Shown: positions 1-8,908 of the stretch, in pieces | Numbering within the stretch: position 1 is the first letter of the stretch | Layout of the letters: each line of letters begins with the position of its first letter | Assembly: GCA_903869665.1 (NCBI GenBank) | Contig: CAIPZZ010000119.1 | Span: forward strand, 1 to 32,098 | DNA length: 32,098 nucleotides | Source of the DNA: an uncultured Opitutia bacterium | GTDB lineage: Bacteria > Verrucomicrobiota > Verrucomicrobiia > Opitutales > Opitutaceae | Direction: 5' to 3' | Program-made: the position numbers and the translations under genes | The notes under the pieces: generated by a model | Told to the model about the DNA's origin: nothing | Databases searched by the model: none | Seen by the model: only the letters and a program-made list of their open reading frames with translations

Positions 1-1
1 C

Positions 2-802
2 GGCCCGCCCGCGCCCGTGCCGCCGGCGGTCGCCATGGCCCGCCCGACCGAAGCCGAGCTGGTGCAACTCAACGACGCGGTGAAGCGTTTCGTCGCCTCG
101 AACCCAATCGCGACCAAATATCCGTCGCTCGTCACCGTGACTCCCCCGCGCGCCAACCCAGCCGCTTCCTACAGCCGCAGCGGCGTGCGCAATGACCAAC
201 GGCACAACGCGTTCGTCGAATTGGCGAAGAAGGGCGACATCGACATATTATTCCACGGCGACTCGATTACCGACTGGTGGCAGCAGGCCGGCGCGCAGGG
301 CGGCAAAGAGGTCTTCGACAAGTATTTTGGCGGCCAGAAAATCGCCAACTTCGCCATCGCGGGCGACACCACCCAGGGCCTGCTTTGGGGCCTGAAAAAC
401 GGCGAGGGCGAAGGCTTCTCGCCCAAGGCCATCATGCTGATGATCGGCACCAACAATACCGGCGGCAACACCGGCCCCGAGATCGCCGAGGGCGTGGGTG
501 CGGTGGTGCAGGAATTGCGGACCCGCTTCCCGTCAGCCAAAATACTCCTGCTGGCCATCTTTCCGCGCGGCGCCGGTCCGACCGACGCCAACCGTCTGAA
601 AAACGACGAGGCCAACAAGATCATCGCCAAGCTGCATGACAACCGGAACGTGTTCTTCATGGATCTCGCGCCGAAGTTTCTCGACGACAAGGGCGTGATC
701 CTACCCGGCCTGTTCCGTAACGACAACCTCCACCCCGCCGCCCCCGGCTACGAAGTCTGGGCGCAGGCCGTGAAGGACAAACTCGCCGAACTGATGAAAT
801 AA
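2..802 (+). CDS. GDSL/SGNH-family hydrolase (5'-truncated at window edge)
   Basis: HGDSITDWW, GDTTQG, GTNN and DNLHPAAPGY blocks. The frame is open to the left edge (GPPAPVPPAVAMARPTEAEL) and matches the linker of the downstream paralog, so the GTG at 17 is probably not the true start. Confidence 0.88.
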   Translation, partial: GPPAPVPPAVAMARPTEAELVQLNDAVKRFVASNPIATKYPSLVTVTPPRANPAASYSRSGVRNDQRHNAFVELAKKGDIDILFHGDSITDWWQQAGAQGGKEVFDKYFGGQKIANFAIAGDTTQGLLWGLKNGEGEGFSPKAIMLMIGTNNTGGNTGPEIAEGVGAVVQELRTRFPSAKILLLAIFPRGAGPTDANRLKNDEANKIIAKLHDNRNVFFMDLAPKFLDDKGVILPGLFRNDNLHPAAPGYEVWAQAVKDKLAELMK

Positions 803-951
803 TCCCGTCCCACCAGAAACATCCCAGCATTCCCAACCTAGCAACAAACCATCCTTCCGCGCGAAAATTGCTTTTTGCCTTGCCGGAAACGAGGGCGCAA
901 TGTCACCACCCGTTTAGCTTAGCTTCTCATCCATCCCCAACCCACCCTGCC

Positions 952-2001
952 ATGAAAACTGTCCGCTCCCTCCCTGCGCGCCCGCTTGTCCGGGCGCTTT
1001 GCGCCCTGGCCCTCGCCGGGGCTGTCGTCATTCCCTCCAGCGCCCAGCCCGGTGGCGCGCCCGGTCAACCCGGCCAGCCGCCCGCTGGCGGCGCTGGATT
1101 TCCAGGCGGTAACGCGGGCGGATTTCCGGGCGGTGCCGGCGGTGCCCGTGGCGGCGCTCCTGGCGGCCCCGGCGGTGCTCGGGGCGGTCGCGGCGGACAA
1201 ATTCCGACCGGCCCGGCCGCGCCCGTGCCCGCCGAGGTTACCATCCCTCGCCCGACCGAGGCTGAACTGGCGCAGCTCAACAGCGCCGTGAACCAGTTCG
1301 TCGCCTCCAACCCGCTGGCGAAAAAATACGCGTCGCTGATCAGCGTCACGCCCCCGCGCGCGGTCAATCCCGCCGCCACCTTCACCCAAAGCAATGTGCG
1401 GAACGCCCAGCGGCACGACGCCTTCGTCGCGCTGGCGCAGAAGGGCGACATTGACCTGCTCTTCGACGGCGACTCGATCACCGACTTTTGGCAGAACGCC
1501 GGCAAGCCGGTCTTCGACAAATATTTTGGCGGCATGAAGGTGGCCAACTTCGCCGTCTCCGGCGACACCACCCAAGGCGTGCTCTGGGGCCTGAAGAACG
1601 GCGAGGGCCAGGGCTTCTCGCCCAAGGCCATCATGCTGATGATCGGCACCAACAACGCCACCCAAGGGAGCACCGGGCCAGAGATCGCCGAAGGCGTCGG
1701 CGCGATCGTGATGGAGATGCGGAAGGATTTCCCAAACGCGAAAATCCTGCTGCTCGCCATCTTCCCGCGCGGCGCAGGGCCCACCGATGCGAACCGCCTC
1801 AAAAACATCGAGGCGAACAAGCTCATCGCCAAGCTGCATGACAACAAGAACGTGTTCTACTTGGACATCGGCGACAAGTTCCTCCAGCCCGACGGCAGCA
1901 TCGCCCGTGAGATCATGGGCGACGCGCTGCACCCCACGGCTGCCGGTTACGAGATCTGGGCCGCCGCCGTGAAAGACAAGCTCGCCGAGCTGATGAAGTG
2001 A
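952..2001 (+). CDS. Secreted GDSL/SGNH-family hydrolase with Gly/Pro-rich linker
   Basis: DGDSITDFW, GDTTQG, GTNN, DALHPTAAGY. Likely start MKTVRSLPARP at 952 with a signal peptide, then a PGG/ARGG-rich linker. Close paralog of the preceding gene. Confidence 0.9.
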   Translation: MKTVRSLPARPLVRALCALALAGAVVIPSSAQPGGAPGQPGQPPAGGAGFPGGNAGGFPGGAGGARGGAPGGPGGARGGRGGQIPTGPAAPVPAEVTIPRPTEAELAQLNSAVNQFVASNPLAKKYASLISVTPPRAVNPAATFTQSNVRNAQRHDAFVALAQKGDIDLLFDGDSITDFWQNAGKPVFDKYFGGMKVANFAVSGDTTQGVLWGLKNGEGQGFSPKAIMLMIGTNNATQGSTGPEIAEGVGAIVMEMRKDFPNAKILLLAIFPRGAGPTDANRLKNIEANKLIAKLHDNKNVFYLDIGDKFLQPDGSIAREIMGDALHPTAAGYEIWAAAVKDKLAELMK

Positions 2002-2065
2002 GCCGCGAAACGCCCCCCAGGCCAAGCGCCGGGGACGTCGCGTTCCGCCTCAAAGCCAGACTTCG

Positions 2066-2098
2066 CCCGCCGCCGGTTTTCCGGCGGCGGGTTTTTTT
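2066..2098 (+). terminator. Rho-independent terminator
   Basis: Perfect 11-bp stem cccgccgccgg/ccggcggcggg, TTTT loop, followed by seven T residues, downstream of the GDSL gene. Confidence 0.9.
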
Positions 2099-2109
2099 AT
2101 CAGTCTGTT

Positions 2110-2197
2110 TGTCATGACGAGGAGTTCGCGACGCGAACGTCGAAGGCATCCATCAGGCTGGATTGCCACGCCCGGCTGCGCCGGTCTCGCAATGACA
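2110..2197. repeat. Nested palindromic intergenic element (TGTCATNNCGAG ... CTCGCAATGACA)
   Basis: Near-matching terminal inverted repeats (2110-2121 / 2186-2197, 10/12), central inverted ggcatcca/tggattgcc, and a small hairpin in each half (gttcgcg-a-cgcgaac; ccggc-tgc-gccgg). Confidence 0.65.
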
Positions 2198-2207
2198 AGG
2201 CGGCCGT

Positions 2208-2302
2208 TGCCACCGCCGGTTTTTGCCGGCGAAGGCGGTGGCACCGATGCGGACGGGCTGGGCCAGTCCACCTGAAGCAAGTCCGCGACGAGGGCGTCGC
2301 GG
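2208..2302. repeat. Additional inverted repeats in the pyrophosphatase leader (REP-like)
   Basis: tgccaccgcc (2208-2217)/ggcggtggca (2234-2243), and ccgcgacg (2283-2290)/cgtcgcgg (2295-2302). Confidence 0.5.
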
Positions 2303-2436
2303 CTCCAGCCGGCGCTATGCCCGCCGCTTATGGCCGGGCCGCAGGGTTTTCATGGCGAGCGGCGCAAACGCAGTTTTCGCTCGCCGCCGCCCAAGCGGTC
2401 TCGCAAGGTGCCCTGCCTCTCGGTTTTATCCTACCC

Positions 2437-4929
2437 GTGCCTTCCCTGACCCGTTTCCTTTCTTGGCGCAAATCCGCCGCTGTCGCCGCGCTTTCCCTGC
2501 TGTCGGCCCCGCTTGCACGCGCAAGCGAAGCGGACATCCGCATCCCCGATCTCTCCTCGGTGAGCTTCTTCGGCGGCGCGCTGAGCGGCGCGACGCTACT
2601 CGTGATCGGCCTCGGCGTGTGCGTGGCGGGCGTGATCTTCGGCTGGCTGCAATACTCGCAGACCAAGAGCCTGCCCGTCCACCCCGCGATGGCGGGCGTG
2701 GCGCAGCTTATCTGGGAGACGTGCAAGACCTACTTGTTCCAGCAGGGCAAATTTCTCGCCATCCTGTGGGTGATCGTGGCGGTGTGCATGGGCGCGTATT
2801 TCGGCGGTCTGATGAAGCTGCCGGCGGGCGAGGTGGCGCTGATCCTCGGCTCATCGGTGCTCGGGATGCTGGGCAGCTACGGCGTGGCGTGGTTCGGAAT
2901 CCGCATCAACACCGTGGCCAACGCGCGCACGGCGTTCTCCTCGCTGCGCGGCCGGCCGCTGGCCATGCTCTCCATCCCGCTGCGCTCGGGCATGAGTATC
3001 GGGCTGCTGCTCATCGCCACAGAGCTGTTTTTCATGATCTGCATCTTGCGCTTCGTGCCGGGCAACCTGGCGGGGCCGTGCTTCCTGGGCTTCGCTATCG
3101 GCGAGTCGCTCGGCGCGGCGTGCCTGCGCATCTGCGGCGGTATCTTCACGAAGATCGCCGACATCGGCGCGGACCTGATGAAGATCGTCTTCAACCTCCC
3201 TGAGGACGACCCACGCAACCCCGGCGTCATCGCCGACTGCACGGGCGACAACGCCGGCGACTCCGTCGGGCCTACGGCGGACGGCTTCGAGACCTACGGC
3301 GTGACGGGCGTGGCGTTGGTGACGTTCCTCGCGCTCACGTTTGCCGCGCCGGAGCAGCAGCCACTCTGCGCCCTGCTCATCGTGTGGCTGTTCGCCATGA
3401 GCATACTGATGGTGGTGTCGTCGTTCGTGAGCTATCTCGCCAACGAGGCGGTGAGCAAGGTGCTCTTCGGCGGCTCGAAGGACTTTAACTTTGAACAGCC
3501 GCTGACAAATCTGGTGTGGCTCACCTCGATCATCTCCATCGCTGTGACCTATCTCGCGAGCTGGCTGCTGCTGGCCGGACACCCGTTGCTAGTCGGCGCC
3601 CAGGCCGATCTCTGGTGGGTGCTCGCCACCATCATCTCGCTCGGCACGGCGGCCGGCGCGCTCATCCCGGAGATGACAAAGGTCTTCACGAGCACGGAGT
3701 CGCGCCATGTGAAGGAAGTCGTCACCTCCTCGCGGCAGGGCGGCGCGTCGCTCAACATCCTGAGCGGCCTCGTGGCGGGCAACTTCTCCGCGTTCTGGAC
3801 GGGGCTAGTCATCCTCGCGCTGATGTTTGGCGCGGCGCACTTCGCCTCGCTGGAGCCGCTGCACGGCGTGATGCCGAAGGAATTCGCGTTCGCCGCGCCG
3901 ATCCTCGCGTTCGGGCTGGTGGCGTTCGGCTTCCTCAGCATGGGGCCGGTCATCATCGCGGTGGACTCGTTCGGCCCCGTGACCGACAATGCCCAATCCA
4001 TCTACGAGCTCTCGCAGATCGAACGGCTCCCTGGCATCGCCGCCGAATTTGAGCGCGAGCATGGCTTCAAGCCCGACTTCGCCAACGCCAAGGAGCAGCT
4101 CGAGAAGGCCGACGGCGCGGGCAACACCTTCAAGGCCACCGCCAAGCCCGTGCTTATCGGCACCGCCGTGGTCGGCGCGACCACAATGGTCTTCGGCATC
4201 ATCATCATGCTGAAATCCATTCCCGAGTTTGCCGACACCATCGAGCGGCTCTCCCTCATCCGGCCGGAGCCGATTATGGGCCTGCTCATGGGCGGCGCGG
4301 TCATCTACTGGTTCACCGGCGCGAGCATGCAGGCCGTCGTCACCGGCGCATACCGCGCGGTGGTTTACATCAAGGAGAACATGAAGCTCGACGCCGCTGC
4401 GGCCACCACGGAGGCGTCCAAGGAAGTCGTCCACATCTGCACCCAATACGCGCAGCGCGGCATGGTAAACATCTTCATGGTTGTGTTCAGTCTCGCACTG
4501 GCACTCGCGCTCTTCGATCCGTTCTTCTTTATCGGCTACCTTGTCGGGCTGGCGTTCTTCGGGCTGTTCCAGGCCATCTTCATGGCCAACGCCGGCGGCG
4601 CGTGGGACAACGCGAAAAAAATCGTCGAGGTCGAGCTGAAGCAGAAGCACTCCCCGCTGCACGCCGCCACCGTCGTCGGCGACACGGTGGGCGACCCGTT
4701 CAAGGACACCTCGTCCGTCTCGCTCAACCCCGTCATCAAGTTCACCACGCTCTTCGGCCTGCTCGCCGTCGAAATCGCCGTGAAGATGCCGGTGGAGCTC
4801 AAACACACCCTGTCGGCGGTGTTTCTGGTCGTCGGCCTCGTGTTCGTCTGGCGCAGCTTCTACGCGATGCGAATTCCCGTGAAAGAGAAGGACGCCGCCG
4901 TCGTCGAGCACCAGATGGAGACGGACTGA
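2437..4929 (+). CDS. hppA: Membrane-bound proton/sodium-translocating pyrophosphatase, divergent subfamily
   Basis: PEDDPRNPGVIAD, GDNAGDSVGPTADGFETY, GDTVGDPFKDTS and multiple TM segments. Likely GTG start at 2437 (PSLTRFLSWRKSAAVAALSLLSAPLARA). Confidence 0.93.
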   Translation: MPSLTRFLSWRKSAAVAALSLLSAPLARASEADIRIPDLSSVSFFGGALSGATLLVIGLGVCVAGVIFGWLQYSQTKSLPVHPAMAGVAQLIWETCKTYLFQQGKFLAILWVIVAVCMGAYFGGLMKLPAGEVALILGSSVLGMLGSYGVAWFGIRINTVANARTAFSSLRGRPLAMLSIPLRSGMSIGLLLIATELFFMICILRFVPGNLAGPCFLGFAIGESLGAACLRICGGIFTKIADIGADLMKIVFNLPEDDPRNPGVIADCTGDNAGDSVGPTADGFETYGVTGVALVTFLALTFAAPEQQPLCALLIVWLFAMSILMVVSSFVSYLANEAVSKVLFGGSKDFNFEQPLTNLVWLTSIISIAVTYLASWLLLAGHPLLVGAQADLWWVLATIISLGTAAGALIPEMTKVFTSTESRHVKEVVTSSRQGGASLNILSGLVAGNFSAFWTGLVILALMFGAAHFASLEPLHGVMPKEFAFAAPILAFGLVAFGFLSMGPVIIAVDSFGPVTDNAQSIYELSQIERLPGIAAEFEREHGFKPDFANAKEQLEKADGAGNTFKATAKPVLIGTAVVGATTMVFGIIIMLKSIPEFADTIERLSLIRPEPIMGLLMGGAVIYWFTGASMQAVVTGAYRAVVYIKENMKLDAAAATTEASKEVVHICTQYAQRGMVNIFMVVFSLALALALFDPFFFIGYLVGLAFFGLFQAIFMANAGGAWDNAKKIVEVELKQKHSPLHAATVVGDTVGDPFKDTSSVSLNPVIKFTTLFGLLAVEIAVKMPVELKHTLSAVFLVVGLVFVWRSFYAMRIPVKEKDAAVVEHQMETD

Positions 4930-5010
4930 GGCGCGAGTTTCGGCAAAACGGGTATGGCCGGAAACCGCGCTTGCCACGGTGGCGTCTTTAGCCAAACCTG
5001 CCGCCACATT

Positions 5011-6729
5011 ATGCGCCTTCTTCCCCGCCCATCCCTCGTCCCTCGTCTCATCTGCGGCCTCGCCGTCGGCGTCGCCCTCAGCCTGTCCGGCCCGCTGGCC
5101 GCCCAGCAGTTCGGCGGTTTCGGCCAGCCCGCGCCGCTGCCTTCCGCCGCCGACCTCAAGACGGCCCTCACGCTTTCCGACACGCAGGTCGCCCAGATCA
5201 CACCGCTGCTCGACGCCATCAACCAGAGCCAACAGGCCGTGACGGCCGCCCAAACCAAGGCCACTGCGGCCACCACCACCGCTCTCGCCGCTGTCGCCGC
5301 CACGCTCAATCCCGCGCAACAGACGCAGCTCGCCGCCTTGTTTGCCGCCTCCCAGGCTCCGCGCGGCGGCGGACGCGGCGGACGCGGCAATGCCGGCCCC
5401 GCCGCCAACACCCTACCCTACCTCGTCCAGCCCGCGCTCGGCGGTCTGCGCTTCGACAAGCCCCTCGAAATCGTCACCGCGCCCGGTGAGCCGCGCAGCC
5501 TCTACATTCTTGAAAAGGAGGTCGGCCAGATCATCCGCATCGCCGACACAGCAAAGCCCGAAAAGAGCGTTTTCCTCAACATCTCCGAGGAGATCGGCAA
5601 CCTAGACAACGAGCGTGGCATCCTCGCCCTCGCGTTCCACCCCGATTACCAGCGCAACCATTTCATTTACATCTGGTTCACCGCCTCCAACGCCGACGGT
5701 TCCGATTCCTACGACCGCCTCTCGCGCTTCACCGTCGGCGCCGACGGCAAGGTTGACCCCAAGTCCGAGCAGAAGCTCATCTCGCAGTTCGACCGCGCCA
5801 ACAACCACAACGGGGGCCAGCTCGCGTTCGGCCCCGACGGCTACCTCTATCTCTCGATGGGCGACGAGGGCGGATTCAACGGCGAGTTCCAGAACACCCA
5901 GCTCGTGGACAAAAACTTCTTCTCCGGCATGCTTCGCCTGGACGTGGACAAAAAGCCCGGCTCGCTCCCGCCCAATCCCCACCCCGCCGTCCACCCCGGT
6001 GCCTACAATATCCCGCCTGATAACCCTTGGGTCGGCGCGACGACCTTCAACGGCCGCCCGGTGGATCCCACCAAGGTTCGCACTGAATACTGGGCCGTCG
6101 GCCTCCGCAACCCGTGGCGCTGGTCGTTTGACCCCGTGACCAAGTTGCTCTGGCTCGCCGACGTCGGCCAGGACCGCCAGGAGGAAATTGACCTCATCCG
6201 TGGCGGCGGCAACTACGGCTGGAACTTCCGCGAAGGCACCGACTCCTTCACCGAGCCACCCTACACCGGCCGCCGCACCCAGTTCGGTCCCTCCATCCCG
6301 CCCCGGCCCGATCCGGACCGCGTCAAACCCGAAGGCCTCAAGTTCGACGACCCCGTCTTCATCTACTACCACCCCGGCCTCGCCCCCGCTGGCGACCTTA
6401 ACACCGGCAATAGCGTCACTGGTGGTATCGTGTATCGCGGCGACGCGGTGCCCGCGCTCAAGGGCCGCTACCTCTTCGCCGACTACAATAGCGGCCTCAT
6501 CTGGGCGCTCGGCCCGGTGACGGCGGACAAAGATTTCAAGCTCACCGCCAAGCCGACGGTCGAAATCATCGCGCGCCGCACCGGCCTCGTGTCCTTTGGG
6601 CAGGATCCCGTCACGGGCGACTTGCTCGTGGCCAACTACAGCATGGGCACAATCGAGCGTCTCGTGCCCAACCCCAGCCCCGCGCCCGCGACACCAGCGG
6701 CCGCGCCCGCACCTCTCGGCAATCCCTGA
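5011..6729 (+). CDS. Secreted PQQ-dependent sugar dehydrogenase (glucose/sorbosone dehydrogenase family) with N-terminal helical domain
   Basis: LEIVTAPGEPRSLYILEKEVGQI, NNHNGGQLAFGPDGYLYLSMGDEGG, GLRNPWRWSFDPVTKLLWLADVGQDRQEEID, GNYGWN, GRYLFADY. Signal peptide ending LAAQQFGG. Confidence 0.9.
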   Translation: MRLLPRPSLVPRLICGLAVGVALSLSGPLAAQQFGGFGQPAPLPSAADLKTALTLSDTQVAQITPLLDAINQSQQAVTAAQTKATAATTTALAAVAATLNPAQQTQLAALFAASQAPRGGGRGGRGNAGPAANTLPYLVQPALGGLRFDKPLEIVTAPGEPRSLYILEKEVGQIIRIADTAKPEKSVFLNISEEIGNLDNERGILALAFHPDYQRNHFIYIWFTASNADGSDSYDRLSRFTVGADGKVDPKSEQKLISQFDRANNHNGGQLAFGPDGYLYLSMGDEGGFNGEFQNTQLVDKNFFSGMLRLDVDKKPGSLPPNPHPAVHPGAYNIPPDNPWVGATTFNGRPVDPTKVRTEYWAVGLRNPWRWSFDPVTKLLWLADVGQDRQEEIDLIRGGGNYGWNFREGTDSFTEPPYTGRRTQFGPSIPPRPDPDRVKPEGLKFDDPVFIYYHPGLAPAGDLNTGNSVTGGIVYRGDAVPALKGRYLFADYNSGLIWALGPVTADKDFKLTAKPTVEIIARRTGLVSFGQDPVTGDLLVANYSMGTIERLVPNPSPAPATPAAAPAPLGNP

Positions 6730-6744
6730 CGCGAGACTGAGAGT

Positions 6745-6802
6745 CCCTGCGCTTCGGCGCAGGGCTAAACCGCCTTTGTATCCCGCCGCACGAGCGGCGG
6801 GA
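6745..6802. repeat. Two tandem tetraloop hairpins between convergent genes (REP/BIME-like or bidirectional terminator)
   Basis: ccctgcgc-ttcg-gcgcaggg (6745-6764) and tcccgccgc-acga-gcggcggga (6781-6802); neither has a strong T tract. Confidence 0.65.
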
Positions 6803-6874
6803 CTGGGATTTATCGGCAACTTCAGGTTGTAAGTGCCGCACCGCCGGCCGGTGAAATATCGGGCGTCCTCGCGC

Positions 6875-7603
6875 CTACTTTTGCTCCCGCTTCCGCCGCC
6901 GCATTAACCACGGCCACAGTAGCACACCGGCCACGCACAGCGCCTCAAAAACGTGGATGCCGAACGGCGTGGGGGTGAGAAATTGCCTCACCAGCCCGTC
7001 GCCGGGGATCATCTCGCCACCCACGATTCCGAGGATGCCCGCGCCGACATAGACGATCACCGGCCAGCGGTTCATCCAGCCGGCGAGGAGATTGCTGGCA
7101 AACACCACTAGCGGGATACTCAGGATCAGGCCGAACCAGATGAGCGTCCCGCTGCCGTGCGACGCCCCTGCGACCGCGAGCACATTGTCGAGCGACATGA
7201 CGAGATCGGCCACCGAGATGAGCCAGACGGCATGCCAGAGACTGTTCGCCTCTTTGTGCTCCTTCGCGCTGTCCGTGTTTTCGCGCAGCAATTTGACGGC
7301 GATCCACAGGATGAGCGCGCCGCCCAAGAGCTTGATGGCCGGCACGCCGAGCAGTCGCGAGGCGAAGATCGTCAGTGCCACGCGCATCAGCACCGCCGCG
7401 CCGGAGCCGAGCAGGATACCCCAGAGCCGTTCCTTCTTTCCCAGCCGCCGCACCGCGAGCGCAATGACCACGGCGTTGTCGCCCGCCAGCACGATGTCAA
7501 TCAGCACGATCTTCACGACCGCGGCCCACCACACCGGGCTGAAAGCGGCAGGATCGGCGACGGCCGGAGCGGTTTCGGCGGCGGAGGCGAGGAAGGTCGT
7601 CAT
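6875..7603 (-). CDS. TerC family integral membrane protein
   Basis: VLIDIVLAGDNAVVIALAVRRL and DLVMSLDNVLAVAGASHG motifs, multiple TM helices. Confidence 0.92.
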   Translation of the reverse strand: MTTFLASAAETAPAVADPAAFSPVWWAAVVKIVLIDIVLAGDNAVVIALAVRRLGKKERLWGILLGSGAAVLMRVALTIFASRLLGVPAIKLLGGALILWIAVKLLRENTDSAKEHKEANSLWHAVWLISVADLVMSLDNVLAVAGASHGSGTLIWFGLILSIPLVVFASNLLAGWMNRWPVIVYVGAGILGIVGGEMIPGDGLVRQFLTPTPFGIHVFEALCVAGVLLWPWLMRRRKREQK

Positions 7604-7672
7604 GCGTGGAATAATCGTCCTCCGTATCGTCCGCGCCGCCCCACGCGCGTCAACGGCGAACCGCGCGCGCCC

Positions 7673-8062
7673 TCACAGCCGCCGCCAGACCAACCCGAGC
7701 AGCGAGACCATCATCCCGATGCGGATCGCACCCTCCAGCGTCAGCACCACCAAACACCAACGCAGCCCGAGCTGCCGCCGGGCCGACAGCCCCAGCACCG
7801 ACACCACGAGCATGCACGCCGCCTGCGCCCAGCTGAAACGTGACGAAACGAGCCCCACCATCCACAGCCACTGGCCCACAATGCCCAGGATCCAGCAGAA
7901 CGCCGTCCGCTCCCCCGGACCCAGCCCACGCGGGTCCTGCCCGCGCTCGATCTGCTTCACGCCCACGAGCCGCTCCGCCCTCACAAGCTGCCAGATCTCA
8001 AACGCCATAAACATCGGCGCGAGCCAGAGCAGCACGGGGACAGGGGTATTGGCGGATGGCAT
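7673..8062 (-). CDS. Hypothetical small membrane protein
   Basis: MPSANTPVPVLLWLAPMFMAFEIWQ..., about four hydrophobic segments; start chosen at internal Met (8062). Confidence 0.6.
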   Translation of the reverse strand: MPSANTPVPVLLWLAPMFMAFEIWQLVRAERLVGVKQIERGQDPRGLGPGERTAFCWILGIVGQWLWMVGLVSSRFSWAQAACMLVVSVLGLSARRQLGLRWCLVVLTLEGAIRIGMMVSLLGLVWRRL

Positions 8063-8269
8063 GGGACAATAGAACCGCCGGCCCTTCTCCCACCCATCCC
8101 CTCCCCCTGCAATCATGAAACTCCGCCAGCTTTTCCTCTGCTACGCTCAAACTGCTTACCCATTCTTCGCCCACCTGCTCCTGACGCTGTGATTTTTCCA
8201 TCTCCCATTCGCCCGCCGCCCACCCCTTTGCCTTTTGACACCGCCCCGCGTGCGACCATCATCGCGGCC

Positions 8270-8908
8270 ATGCAATTCGCCGACCTCCGCGCCGACTACG
8301 GCCTCGCCGCGCTCCTCGAGAAGGACCTCGCGCGCGACCCTTTCCGCCAGTTTGAGCAATGGTTTCAGGAGGCCGGCGCGGCGAAAATCCCTGAGCCCAA
8401 CGCCATGGTGCTCTCCACCGCCGGGGCTGACGGCCGCCCGTCCTCGCGCACCGTGCTGCTCAAAGGACTCGACGGTCGCGGCTTCGTCTTTTTCTCCGGC
8501 TATGAGAGCCGCAAGGGCCGCGATCTCGCGGCCAACCCGCGCGCCGGGCTCCTCTTTCCCTGGCTCGCACTTGAGCGGCAGGTGATCGTCGAGGGTGTCG
8601 TTGCGCGCGTGCCGCGCGAGGAGAGCGAGGCGTATTTCCATTCCCGCCCCCACGCCAGCCAGCTCGCCCCCTGGGCCGCCCCGCAGAGCACCGTGCTGGC
8701 CAACCGCGCCGCGCTCGACGCCGCCTATAAGGCGGTCGAGAAAAAGCACGCCGGCCAGCCCGTGCCACTCCCGCCGCACTGGGGCGGCTGGCGGCTCGCG
8801 CCCGAGACCGTTGAGTTCTGGCAGGGCCGCCGCAACCGCCTCCACGACCGCCTGCGCTACCGCCGCGAGGCCGACGGCGCCTGGGTGGTAGAGCGCCTCG
8901 CGCCATGA
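8270..8908 (+). CDS. pdxH: Pyridoxamine 5'-phosphate oxidase
   Basis: MVLSTAGADGRPSSRTVLLKGLDGRGFVFFSGYESRKGRDL, QVIVEGVVARV, SRPHASQLAPWAAPQS, GGWRLAPETVEFWQGRRNRLHDR. Confidence 0.95.
   Translation: MQFADLRADYGLAALLEKDLARDPFRQFEQWFQEAGAAKIPEPNAMVLSTAGADGRPSSRTVLLKGLDGRGFVFFSGYESRKGRDLAANPRAGLLFPWLALERQVIVEGVVARVPREESEAYFHSRPHASQLAPWAAPQSTVLANRAALDAAYKAVEKKHAGQPVPLPPHWGGWRLAPETVEFWQGRRNRLHDRLRYRREADGAWVVERLAP

Noticed and set aside
919-2025. 368-aa minus-strand ORF opposite the second GDSL gene
   Set aside because: High-GC shadow ORF; the sense strand carries all conserved GDSL blocks.
3805-5319. 504-aa minus-strand ORF
   Set aside because: Antisense to the pyrophosphatase and sugar dehydrogenase genes; compositionally biased, no recognisable family.
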